Assembly: GCA_964644845.1 (NCBI GenBank)
Contig: CAZXXS010000048.1
Location: 1 to 64,000 of the forward strand
Source of the DNA: Geothermovivens sp964644845
Lineage (GTDB): Bacteria > Zhuqueibacterota > Zhuqueibacteria > Oleimicrobiales > Geothermoviventaceae
Direction: 5' to 3'
DNA: 64,000 bases
Position numbers and translations under genes: made by a program
The notes under the pieces: model-generated
The model's database searches: none
What the model was told of the DNA's origin: nothing
What the model saw: only the letters and a program-made list of their open reading frames with translations
Shown: positions 43,680-51,364 of the stretch, one piece after another
Layout: each line of letters opens with the position of its first letter
Position numbering within the stretch: the first letter of the stretch is position 1

Positions 43680-44207
43680 TCAGAAAATGCGGATTTTCTT
43701 GATGATCCTCTTGAGCGAGCGACCAAACCGCTTGGGAATGATCTCGACGTGCCTTTCGGGACCTTCGCCGCTGCTTTGAGTCTCTACCCCCTCGACGAGT
43801 TTCAACTCCGTGTGCACGATGAAGCGCTCGTAGCTCCCCATCGGCGGCAGGCTCACGCGTTCGCCCGTTTGCAGGGCCTTTTCTGCTTCTTTCCGCGCCA
43901 ACTTCTTGATGTTTCCGATCGGGATCACGTGTAGCTTGTAGTCGTCGCCATCCCGCACCGTGCGGGTTTCGATGTCGGGGAAACGGTCAAAAAAACGGTG
44001 AATGCGTTTCCTTTCGAAAGAGTCCAGGCCCTCGAGAACGACTCGGTCAATCGAATCGCGAAGCTTACGCTGAACGTCAATCAAGATTCGATCGATCTTA
44101 GGCATTCGGCCATCGCCCCTCCGCTCCGGCCTACGGCGTCGGCGATTGTGACCACCGTGTCGCGTGTCCCTGCGCGTCTCTGCTCGATGTTCTGTCTCCG
44201 TTGCCAT
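43680..44207 (-). CDS. R3H-domain RNA-binding protein
   Basis: A 175-residue protein. The first 35 residues are rich in Arg and His (for example RRRRRPERRGDGR). A helical middle part (IDRILIDVQRKLRDSIDRVV) leads to an R3H domain with ALQTGERVSLPPMGSYERFIVHTEL-type sequence (about 115-140) and SSGEGPERHVEI, as in Jag/KhpB. The KH domain of Jag is absent. R3H domains bind single-stranded RNA or DNA. I chose the ATG at 44207 with GGTGGTGAG upstream; an ATG at 44252 is the alternative. It lies directly after mpl in the same direction. Confidence 0.82.
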   Translation of the reverse strand: MATETEHRAETRRDTRHGGHNRRRRRPERRGDGRMPKIDRILIDVQRKLRDSIDRVVLEGLDSFERKRIHRFFDRFPDIETRTVRDGDDYKLHVIPIGNIKKLARKEAEKALQTGERVSLPPMGSYERFIVHTELKLVEGVETQSSGEGPERHVEIIPKRFGRSLKRIIKKIRIF

Positions 44208-44258
44208 GCTCTCACCACCTTTGATCTGGAAAACGACGTAAACTCCTTCCATTCGGAT

Positions 44259-45692
44259 CTAATCTCGAATCCGCGAGGGAATTTCGCGGAGCAACTTGTC
44301 GTGAATTCCGCCAAACGATCCGTTGCTGAAAGCGATAATTACATCGCCCCGGCGAACCCCCGAAAGCACACGTTCCGCCACAGCTTCGATCGAACGCTCA
44401 GCCCAAGCGTTTCCACCCCTTTGTACGATGTCAGAGGCCAAGTCCAATACATCCAAACGCCTGTCGTTGCCGACTTTGTCCGGTCGATGGACCGGCGCAA
44501 TCACAACCAGATCCGCCTCGCTCAGCGCCTCAGCGTAGGCTTTCTGAAAAATCGCTCGTCGGCTCGTCGCCGTGCGAGGCTCGAAAAGCGCCCAGATGCG
44601 CCGTCCCTCGAAGCGGCGCCTGGCGGCTCGCAGCGTTTCCCGCACCTCCGTGGGATGGTGTCCGAAATCGTCCACCACCAGCACACCGTTCACCTCGCCA
44701 CGGATTTCCATCCGGCGCTTCACCCCCTCAAACGTCGCCAGCCCCTCGGCAATTTCGGTCGCATCCAGTCCCAGATGTCTGGCCACCGCTACGGCTGCCA
44801 GGGCGTTCCGGACATTGTGTTCCCCGAAGAGTTTCATTCGGAAACGCCCAAAGCGTTCCCCCTTGAAGTGGGCCTCGAATTCCGTGACCTCTGGTCCAAT
44901 CCGGACATCCCGTGCCTGCCAGTCCGCGCCGCTGCCAAAGCTGGCCACGGGACAAAAGGCCCTTCCGAACAACGCGCGCACGTGTTCGTCTTCAGCCCAA
45001 CCTACCAGCAAGCCATTCCCGGGCACAACGTTGACCAGGCGCCGAAAACCCGTCAAAATTTCCTCCAGATCCCGGTAAATGTCTGCGTGATCGAACTCGA
45101 TGGTTGTGACAACCAGAACACGCGGCAGGTAGTGCAGAAACTTTGGCCCTTTGTCGAAGAAAGCAGTGTCGTACTCATCGCCTTCGACCACAAAGACATC
45201 GCCTGAGCCTACCTTGTAACCTTGTCCGAAGTTGTGAGCGATGCCGCCGATCAAGAAACCAGGATCCCGGCCCGCAGATTCCAGCAGCCAGGCGATCAAC
45301 GAGCTGGTGGTGGTCTTACCGTGCGTTCCGGCGACAACGACACTCGTTCGACCTCGAATGAAGTACTCCCGCAGCACTTCCGGGAACGAAGCGTAGGGAA
45401 TCCCGCGGTTCAACACCGCCTCCACCTCGGGATTTCCCCGCGAGAGAGCATTTCCGACGACCACAAGTTCCGGCTCGTCGTCAAGGTGCGCCTCGTCGTA
45501 ACCCTCGTACACCGGAATGTCCCGTTCAGCAAGAAAAGCGTCCATCGGCGGGTAGGTGTGCTCGTCAACGCCCCACACCTGGTAGCCCTGGCTTTTTAAC
45601 ATGGCCGCCAGAGAAGCCATCGCTGTGCCAGCAATTCCGAGAAAATAAATCCGTTGTGGTCTGCTTGCCCGTTGCAAATCTGCTCTGTACAC
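44259..45692 (-). CDS. mpl: Murein peptide ligase Mpl
   Basis: Mpl joins recycled L-Ala-gamma-D-Glu-meso-DAP tripeptide to UDP-MurNAc. The 477 residues have FLGIAGTAMASLA, the P-loop GTHGKTTT, GDEYDTAFFDKGPKF, which separates Mpl from MurC, GEHNVRNALAA, VVDDFGHHPTEV and FEPRTATSRR. The start is GTG, sharing one base with the upstream TAG; AAGGTGG lies about 10 nt before it. The gene points to peptidoglycan recycling and fits the nearby rodZ and the lytic transglycosylase 12 kb away. Confidence 0.93.
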   Translation of the reverse strand: MYRADLQRASRPQRIYFLGIAGTAMASLAAMLKSQGYQVWGVDEHTYPPMDAFLAERDIPVYEGYDEAHLDDEPELVVVGNALSRGNPEVEAVLNRGIPYASFPEVLREYFIRGRTSVVVAGTHGKTTTSSLIAWLLESAGRDPGFLIGGIAHNFGQGYKVGSGDVFVVEGDEYDTAFFDKGPKFLHYLPRVLVVTTIEFDHADIYRDLEEILTGFRRLVNVVPGNGLLVGWAEDEHVRALFGRAFCPVASFGSGADWQARDVRIGPEVTEFEAHFKGERFGRFRMKLFGEHNVRNALAAVAVARHLGLDATEIAEGLATFEGVKRRMEIRGEVNGVLVVDDFGHHPTEVRETLRAARRRFEGRRIWALFEPRTATSRRAIFQKAYAEALSEADLVVIAPVHRPDKVGNDRRLDVLDLASDIVQRGGNAWAERSIEAVAERVLSGVRRGDVIIAFSNGSFGGIHDKLLREIPSRIRD

Positions 45693-46210
45693 TATTTTCG
45701 ATCCACCTTCGCCGTAGTCAAAATCTGAGCCAGGTCCTGTTCGATCCCCAGTTCTGCCCGCTCCACAACGCGCCCAATCTCTCTTGCCCCAACCCGAACG
45801 ATGAACGTCGGCACAGCTTCAATCCTGTACTGCGCTGCCGTGTCGTCGTTCTCCCGGAAACCGTGGGGGACCCCGTAGTACTTCACCCGAAGCTTCGGAT
45901 TTTTCGCCTGATCTAGGGCTTTCATGAAGCGCGGAACTTCGCGCTTGCTGTCGGGACACCAGGTACCAAGAAAGACCACAATCTCAACCGGCGTTGTTAC
46001 CGCCCTCAGGACGGCAACGGCTGCCGAATCCGGCTTGTAAGCCTCGTACACGCTCTTCCAGGCGGGTAGCGCCTCCAGGATCTGGCTTTCGCTCAACCCT
46101 CCAAGCAACACCGTCTCGCCGCCCCTTGGGTTGCCCGAAAACCCTTTCCAAATGAGCGCCCCGAGGAGAACGATCACCAGGGTCAAACCTGTTAAACCGA
46201 TTTTCTTCAT
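45692..46210 (-). CDS. Membrane-anchored thioredoxin-like protein, single Cys
   Basis: A 172-residue protein with an N-terminal hydrophobic segment (residues 4-21) and a thioredoxin fold. The active-site region is GTWCPDSKREVPRF, so only one Cys is present (CPDS), and the cis-Pro motif is VPTF. A single Cys suggests a monothiol role such as reduction or isomerisation, or a structural function, rather than normal dithiol exchange. The start is the ATG at 46210 with AGGAGG; an in-frame GTG 6 nt earlier is less likely. It is coupled to mpl. Confidence 0.82.
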   Translation of the reverse strand: MKKIGLTGLTLVIVLLGALIWKGFSGNPRGGETVLLGGLSESQILEALPAWKSVYEAYKPDSAAVAVLRAVTTPVEIVVFLGTWCPDSKREVPRFMKALDQAKNPKLRVKYYGVPHGFRENDDTAAQYRIEAVPTFIVRVGAREIGRVVERAELGIEQDLAQILTTAKVDRK

Positions 46211-46291
46211 GAACACCTCCTGCCAACGGACAACGTACTTGAGGAACCAGCCGTGAAGGTCCCTGCTAATGCCCTGTGCTTCTCTCCGCCG

Positions 46292-47155
46292 TTAAGGTTG
46301 GGCTGGTTCTGCAACCGTTCGTCGAGGCACACGCCCAGCACGCTTACGCACTTCGCCATCGCGGTTGATCCACAGTTCCACAACCTGTCCGGGAGCGCCT
46401 ACTGGCCCAACATCTTTGCCGTTCAGTTTCAGGGCCAATCCGCCCGCGTTCCCGGTCTTGATGTAAAACGTCCGAAAACCTTGCAACGTTTTGCTGTTTC
46501 CCGGCCCGAACAAGTATTCGTGTGCCAACGTGTCGTCCACAACCACACGAACCCAGCTACTGTCCGTGGCTTCAAGGGTGAGCGAAATCGGCGAAAGTGT
46601 CTGCACAGCAGCACGGTTGGGCGCTGGTCGCGGTTTTTGCCGCACGTTGGTGGGTGCAGCGGCGGTGTCGCTGAGCGCCGCCTCAAGCGGAATTTCCTTC
46701 ACTCCTTGAGTTGCCGGGCCAAACCAGCGGTCCTTGTAGTGCGCGTAAATCCACACAATCGCACCGATCACGATCACAAACAGGGCAGCCAGAACGTAGT
46801 CCCCCGTTCGCCTGGGGCGCCGTGCTGGCTTGCGCGTCTTTCCGGATGTCTCCGCCACGGATTCCGGGACTTCCGTTCCCCCTTCCGCTTCACCCCCTTC
46901 CTCAGGCTCCGGCTCCGGGTGCAAAAAGCTGTGAATCTGGTCGAGCAGTGGTTCTGCGTCAATCTCCAGCGCCTCGCACAGCGAGCGCACAAAACCCCGT
47001 ACGTACGGTTCCGGCAGGAAATCGTAGCGGTCCTGTTCGAGCAGCTCGATGTACTGGGTCAGGATACGGGTTCTCTCGTACAGCTGTTCAATGCTCAGCC
47101 CTTTTGCCTCGCGGGCTTCGCGGAGAACGGTCCCGACTGATTTTTCTTCTTCCAC
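46292..47155 (-). CDS. rodZ: RodZ-like helix-turn-helix membrane protein
   Basis: A 287-residue RodZ-type protein: cytoplasmic HTH (about 5-75, VGTVLREAREAKGLSIEQL and LPEPYVRGFVRSLCEAL), an acidic linker, a membrane helix (about 120-138) and a C-terminal periplasmic DUF4115-like domain (about 195-270). RodZ links MreB to the rod-shape machinery. The start is GTG with GGAGGAGG upstream. It follows maf by 15 nt. Confidence 0.9.
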   Translation of the reverse strand: MEEEKSVGTVLREAREAKGLSIEQLYERTRILTQYIELLEQDRYDFLPEPYVRGFVRSLCEALEIDAEPLLDQIHSFLHPEPEPEEGGEAEGGTEVPESVAETSGKTRKPARRPRRTGDYVLAALFVIVIGAIVWIYAHYKDRWFGPATQGVKEIPLEAALSDTAAAPTNVRQKPRPAPNRAAVQTLSPISLTLEATDSSWVRVVVDDTLAHEYLFGPGNSKTLQGFRTFYIKTGNAGGLALKLNGKDVGPVGAPGQVVELWINRDGEVRKRAGRVPRRTVAEPAQP

Positions 47156-47170
47156 AGCCCCTCCTCCGTC

Positions 47171-47758
47171 CTAGAGTTGCGCCAGGAACTCACGCATCCG
47201 CACGTAGAAACGGGCGAGCGGGAAACCCACAACGTTGTAAAAACAGCCGTTGATCCAATCTACGAAAACGGCGCTCTGGTCCTGGATTCCGTAGGCCCCA
47301 GCTTTGTCCATCGGGCTTCCCGTGTCAATGTACCGCCAGATCTCGTCTTCCTCCAGCTCCCGAAAGTGGACCTCGGTGACCTCCACGTCAGCGACGCTTG
47401 TTCCAGTCCGCGTGTCCACGACCGCGAAACCCGTGAACACCCTGTGCGTGCGCCCGCTGAGTTGCCTCAGCATTTGAAAAGCGTGTTCCCTGGAAGTGGG
47501 TTTGCCGAGGATTTGACCGTCAATCACGACGATCGTGTCAGCCCCCACAACCAGAGCGTCCGTTTCGGAAACCGCAACGTGCTCTGCTTTCCGTCTGGAG
47601 AGCACCAGCACGTGCTGCTTTGGTTCTACCGGTACATCATTTCTTTCGTCCGCACCGCTTTTTCGCACAACAAATTCCAGACCAACTTGCCGAAACAGTT
47701 GCGCGCGTCGCGGCGATTCCGACGCAAGAATCAGGCGTCGTCCTTTCAGGTCGAACAT
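47171..47758 (-). CDS. maf: Maf-family nucleotide pyrophosphatase
   Basis: A 195-residue Maf/YhdE-like protein that hydrolyses non-canonical or dTTP/UTP nucleotides. Seen are LILASESPRRAQLF, GADTIVVIDGQILGKP and AGAYGIQDQSAVFVDWINGCFYNVVGFPL. Pairing with rodZ is common, as maf often lies in shape/division clusters. A 129-bp gap separates it from dtd. Confidence 0.94.
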   Translation of the reverse strand: MFDLKGRRLILASESPRRAQLFRQVGLEFVVRKSGADERNDVPVEPKQHVLVLSRRKAEHVAVSETDALVVGADTIVVIDGQILGKPTSREHAFQMLRQLSGRTHRVFTGFAVVDTRTGTSVADVEVTEVHFRELEEDEIWRYIDTGSPMDKAGAYGIQDQSAVFVDWINGCFYNVVGFPLARFYVRMREFLAQL

Positions 47759-47887
47759 CCGTCCACGCTTTGGTCAGGATTCCCGTTGTTCCAACACCCA
47801 CACCCTGTCGCACCCCTCGGCAAACCTGGTCCCTTACCCAGCCGAACCCGATGTGTGCCGAAATGAAGCTGGCCCGTCAGCCCGGGG

Positions 47888-48325
47888 CTAACTGTCCAGA
47901 ATGATCGTCACCGGGCCGTCGTTGTGGATCTCAACCAGCATCATGGCACCGAACACACCCTGCTCGACCCGTAATCCGCTTTTCTTGAGCTGTTGCACAA
48001 AACGATCAAAAAGCGGGTTCGACACTTCGGGTGGCGCTGCCTTCACAAAGCTCGGCCGCCTCCCGCGGCTCGCATCCGCGTAGAGGGTAAACTGCGAAAC
48101 AGCCAGAAGCTCGCCACTGACGTCCAGAGCGGAGAGATTCATCTTGCCGTTAACGTCTTCGAAAATCCGCAGATTCACGCACTTGTCCGCAAGGTAGTCC
48201 GCGTCTTTCTCCGTGTCGCCGTGTTTTACACCGACCAGGATGACCAGTCCCTTCCCGATGGCACCGACGATTTCGCCATCCACGCTCACGGAAGCCTTGC
48301 GCACTCTTTGAATGACTACTCGCAT
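47888..48325 (-). CDS. dtd: D-aminoacyl-tRNA deacylase
   Basis: Removes D-amino acids mischarged to tRNA. The 145 residues have MRVVIQRVRKASVSVDG, the active-site SQFTLYAD and the NDGPVT (NxGPVT) motif near the C-terminus. I chose the ATG at 48325, 1 nt past the ubiA stop; a longer in-frame start inside ubiA is rejected. Confidence 0.95.
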   Translation of the reverse strand: MRVVIQRVRKASVSVDGEIVGAIGKGLVILVGVKHGDTEKDADYLADKCVNLRIFEDVNGKMNLSALDVSGELLAVSQFTLYADASRGRRPSFVKAAPPEVSNPLFDRFVQQLKKSGLRVEQGVFGAMMLVEIHNDGPVTIILDS

Positions 48326-48326
48326 C

Positions 48327-49178
48327 TCAGCGTCCCAGGTAAATCGCCACGAGTCCCACAAGCATGTCCGCCTTCAGCAAATTGCTCAGACGAGCCAGGT
48401 GAGAAGGCTCCACGCTGCGCCAGAAAGCCCAAACGGCGTAGACCAGTACCGTGTCCACGCCGAACAGAACAATCAAAAAGTACACGAGGTCGTACACTCC
48501 CACCAGGTACGGCAACCACGTGGCCACGATCAAAACAGAAAAAACCGCCGTGACCACCGTCTGGGCTGCGCGTACACCGTGCACCACAGGAAGCGTACGG
48601 GCTGAACCAACGCGGTCGCCGCGTACATCTTCCACATCCTTTACCACCTCACGGCCCAGATGAAAGAGAAATGCAAATCCCGCCGGAATCAGAGCCTCCT
48701 TCACCCGTCGCACTGCCAGACCGCCGTACACGAACGCCAGCGCCGAAACAACACTGACCGTCAGGTTGCCCCAGAGAACCGTGCGCTTCAGTCTGGCGCT
48801 GTACAAAATCAGCAACGCCGACGCCGAGGCCGCCACAGCCACAGCCGCCCAGCCGATCGGCACCGCCACAAGCATGCCAACCGCTATCAGGGTAAAGGCA
48901 AAGCCGAAGGCCTCTGCGCGTGACACGCGCCCCGAGGGAATCGGACGTTCCGGTTTATTCACCCTGTCAATTTCTACATCGTAGGCGTCGTTGACGGCGT
49001 TGCCGCCCGCACCGATCAACGTGCCGGAGAATGCCGCCAGCAACACCCGCCACAACGGCTGAACCGTACCGGTTACGGCCGCCCCGAGAAAAATGGACAA
49101 AAACGCAATCAGCCCGTTGACGGGCCGCATAAGCGCAACGAAGCCTGAAAATCTACCCACCAATGCCAGACCCTTCAT
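48327..49178 (-). CDS. ubiA: UbiA-family prenyltransferase, archaeal-lipid type
   Basis: A 283-residue integral membrane prenyltransferase with about eight helices. The two Asp-rich sites are NDAYDVEID (63-71) and DVEDVRGD (181-188). The first continues RVNKPERPIPSGRVS, and the overall pattern is that of geranylgeranylglyceryl-phosphate geranylgeranyltransferases. Such homologues occur in FCB bacteria and have been proposed to support archaeal-type ether lipids. A menaquinone or haem A branch is less likely from the motif. A promoter lies about 60-90 nt upstream. Confidence 0.85.
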   Translation of the reverse strand: MKGLALVGRFSGFVALMRPVNGLIAFLSIFLGAAVTGTVQPLWRVLLAAFSGTLIGAGGNAVNDAYDVEIDRVNKPERPIPSGRVSRAEAFGFAFTLIAVGMLVAVPIGWAAVAVAASASALLILYSARLKRTVLWGNLTVSVVSALAFVYGGLAVRRVKEALIPAGFAFLFHLGREVVKDVEDVRGDRVGSARTLPVVHGVRAAQTVVTAVFSVLIVATWLPYLVGVYDLVYFLIVLFGVDTVLVYAVWAFWRSVEPSHLARLSNLLKADMLVGLVAIYLGR

Positions 49179-49552
49179 CCAGACGCATACGAAAAAGGCC
49201 GCCAGATCTGCTCGCCGGCAGCCCCTACCCTAAGCCAATTTAACCGAGGACAGCCCAAAAAGCAAGGCAATTTTGCCCCGCCACGCGGACACAGACGCAG
49301 CTCGCCCTCTGCAGTCGAACTCGACCTTGGTGGCAGCACCCGCGTCCCCTCGGATCCACCTGCCCCTTTCTGAGGTTGCTTCGACTGCACATTCCCGTTT
49401 TCTGGTCCGGCCCAACCCGTGCCCAGGCACGTTCACCAGGCATTTCAATTTCGTCCCGGTGACTCAAGATTACGTAGCACCGCCCCGGACAATCAATCTC
49501 CCGGTCTGTTCCTTGCGCCGGCCACAGGTACGCTACCTTACGGAATTGCCGT
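49179..49552. other. Intergenic region with ubiA promoter
   Basis: 374 bp. Holds the ubiA promoter at 49237-49265. A weak GGCAA/TTGCC dyad overlaps the -35 region and might serve the upstream operon as terminator. No ORF is supported. Confidence 0.5.
49237..49265 (-). promoter_or_regulatory. Promoter for ubiA-dtd
   Basis: Minus strand: TTGCTT at 49265-49260, 17 bp, TAAATT at 49242-49237. The start site would lie near 49230, giving a leader of about 50 nt. Confidence 0.6.
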
Positions 49553-51364
49553 TCAGAATTCCGCCACCAGGGTAACGTGTACTTTTCCCGTTGCAAACGT
49601 GTCTCCCTGGCCGAGGCCGTAGTCCACGCCCAGTATCCCCAGGCGCGTTTCCAACCGCACACCAACACCGTAACCTGCACGCCACAGCAGTCGTCCCGGT
49701 GCAGCAATTCGGCCGAGGTCCACAAACGTGTACGCCCAGCTCCGCGGCCCAAGCAGGGTGCGAAACTCGAGATTCGACCAGACCAGGGAGGTACCGCTGA
49801 ACTGATCTTCGCGGTAACCTCGCAGGGTCCGCGCGCCGCCAAGCCGGAATTGCTCGGAGAGTGGCACATCCCGACGGCTGGTCTGCAACTGCCGCACGTG
49901 TCCACGCAGGGCCGCGATCTGGCGACGGAAGACCGGCAGGTAAATCTCCAGGTCGAGGTCCACCTCTCTGTCTGTCCGCCACTCTCGCGCTTTCGAGCCC
50001 GAGGTCGCATTCAGGTAGCGTCGTCGCCAGCGCCGGACCGTGGTGTTAAAGTAAGCTCCGCGCGTGGGGAAAAGCATGTCGTCCCGCCGGTCAACCTCGA
50101 GACCGACGGAAACCGCCAGAGCGTCGCTCCTCGGAATGCCGAACTGTCGTCCCCAAAGCGAGTCGGGCATCACAGAACGTTGTTCCAGACGTCCAAAAAC
50201 TCGCCAGTCCCGCACAGCAACGGAACTCACCCCGAGCTTCCAGCACCGTTCCACGTAGGTGCTGTCCTGCACTTTCTGCGCAAAACCCACTTCCCCACCG
50301 AGAGGCAACTTCCAGATGAACGGTTCTGCGTAGCTCAGTGACAAGTCCTGGCTAAGCCTGTCCCGGCGTCGCCAAAAGACGTTCAGCCTCCGCCCCGTGC
50401 CAAAAAGGTTCCCAAGTCCAACGTCCACAAGGCCCGTAAAAAAACCCGGCCTTCCCAGTTTCCCGGGAACGTAACCCAAAACACCGTCCACGCGGTTTGT
50501 CCGCGCCTCTTCGATCCACAGGTCGAGAAGCGCCAGACTGTCGTTCAGCGCGCTGAGCTGCCACCCGCTCACCGCTTGCACGTACGGCAGCCGCTCCAGG
50601 CGTGACAACCCCTCCAGCAATCGCCGCTGAGAAAAAACTGACCCCCGCGGCACGTTCAGAATGCGCGCCAGAAAACCCGGGCGGGTTTGCACAGTTCCGT
50701 GGAACTGAACCCGGTCGACCCGAACGCGCTTGCCCGGATCCAGGTCCACCCCGAGCCACACGGTGTCCTCTCCCGCAGCCACGACAACCGAATCGATCTC
50801 AAGCAGGAAGAAAGGATGCCCGTTTTCCAACAGTGACGACCGAACACCAACCAGAGCATCCCGAAGCTGGTCTTCGTCCAGAGTTTGGCCCTGCAGTCTC
50901 TGAACGGGGCCCAGTTCGGGAACACGCTCACCGTTAACCAGCCCACCGAAAAGCACACGTGGTCCAGGGGAAAAGTACATGTCCAAAGTGCTCACGCGGG
51001 TGCCTGCGTGTCCACACGTCCGCCACACGGCGGAGTCGATTCGGGCAAACCAAAAACCTGCGCTTTGGAGAACCTCGAGGTACTTCAGAGCAAGAGTGCG
51101 GACTGCCTCTGCGTCGGGCTCAATCTGTTCCGGTAGGCCTTCGACAGCCAGACTTTCAGGCCAACCGTGGCTTACAACCGAAACCTTGGCTCCCTGCCCC
51201 TGGACCGAGCCTCTCCCCAGCACACCCAGGAACACGAAAAGAACGGTCCAGCTTCTCAGCAAGCGCCGGAATCGCGCACCCGTACCCACAGATCCAAGAG
51301 CCATGCTTGTCAAACCAGGCGCCCGCAAACCTGGAGCAGACATTTTCGCTCTCGTCCTTCTCAA
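49553..51364 (-). CDS. Omp85-family outer-membrane assembly protein
   Basis: A 603-residue BamA/TamA-type protein with an N-terminal signal region, two or three POTRA-like segments (about 60-290, for example VRVDRVQFHGTVQTRPGFL) and a C-terminal barrel with the Omp85 motif FRLGGARTLRGY near residue 505. It inserts or translocates outer-membrane proteins. The start is TTG in a TTGA overlap with the giant upstream gene; an ATG 21 nt later is an alternative. It is the last gene of a four-gene operon and may serve the giant protein specifically. Confidence 0.88.
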   Translation of the reverse strand: MRRTRAKMSAPGLRAPGLTSMALGSVGTGARFRRLLRSWTVLFVFLGVLGRGSVQGQGAKVSVVSHGWPESLAVEGLPEQIEPDAEAVRTLALKYLEVLQSAGFWFARIDSAVWRTCGHAGTRVSTLDMYFSPGPRVLFGGLVNGERVPELGPVQRLQGQTLDEDQLRDALVGVRSSLLENGHPFFLLEIDSVVVAAGEDTVWLGVDLDPGKRVRVDRVQFHGTVQTRPGFLARILNVPRGSVFSQRRLLEGLSRLERLPYVQAVSGWQLSALNDSLALLDLWIEEARTNRVDGVLGYVPGKLGRPGFFTGLVDVGLGNLFGTGRRLNVFWRRRDRLSQDLSLSYAEPFIWKLPLGGEVGFAQKVQDSTYVERCWKLGVSSVAVRDWRVFGRLEQRSVMPDSLWGRQFGIPRSDALAVSVGLEVDRRDDMLFPTRGAYFNTTVRRWRRRYLNATSGSKAREWRTDREVDLDLEIYLPVFRRQIAALRGHVRQLQTSRRDVPLSEQFRLGGARTLRGYREDQFSGTSLVWSNLEFRTLLGPRSWAYTFVDLGRIAAPGRLLWRAGYGVGVRLETRLGILGVDYGLGQGDTFATGKVHVTLVAEF

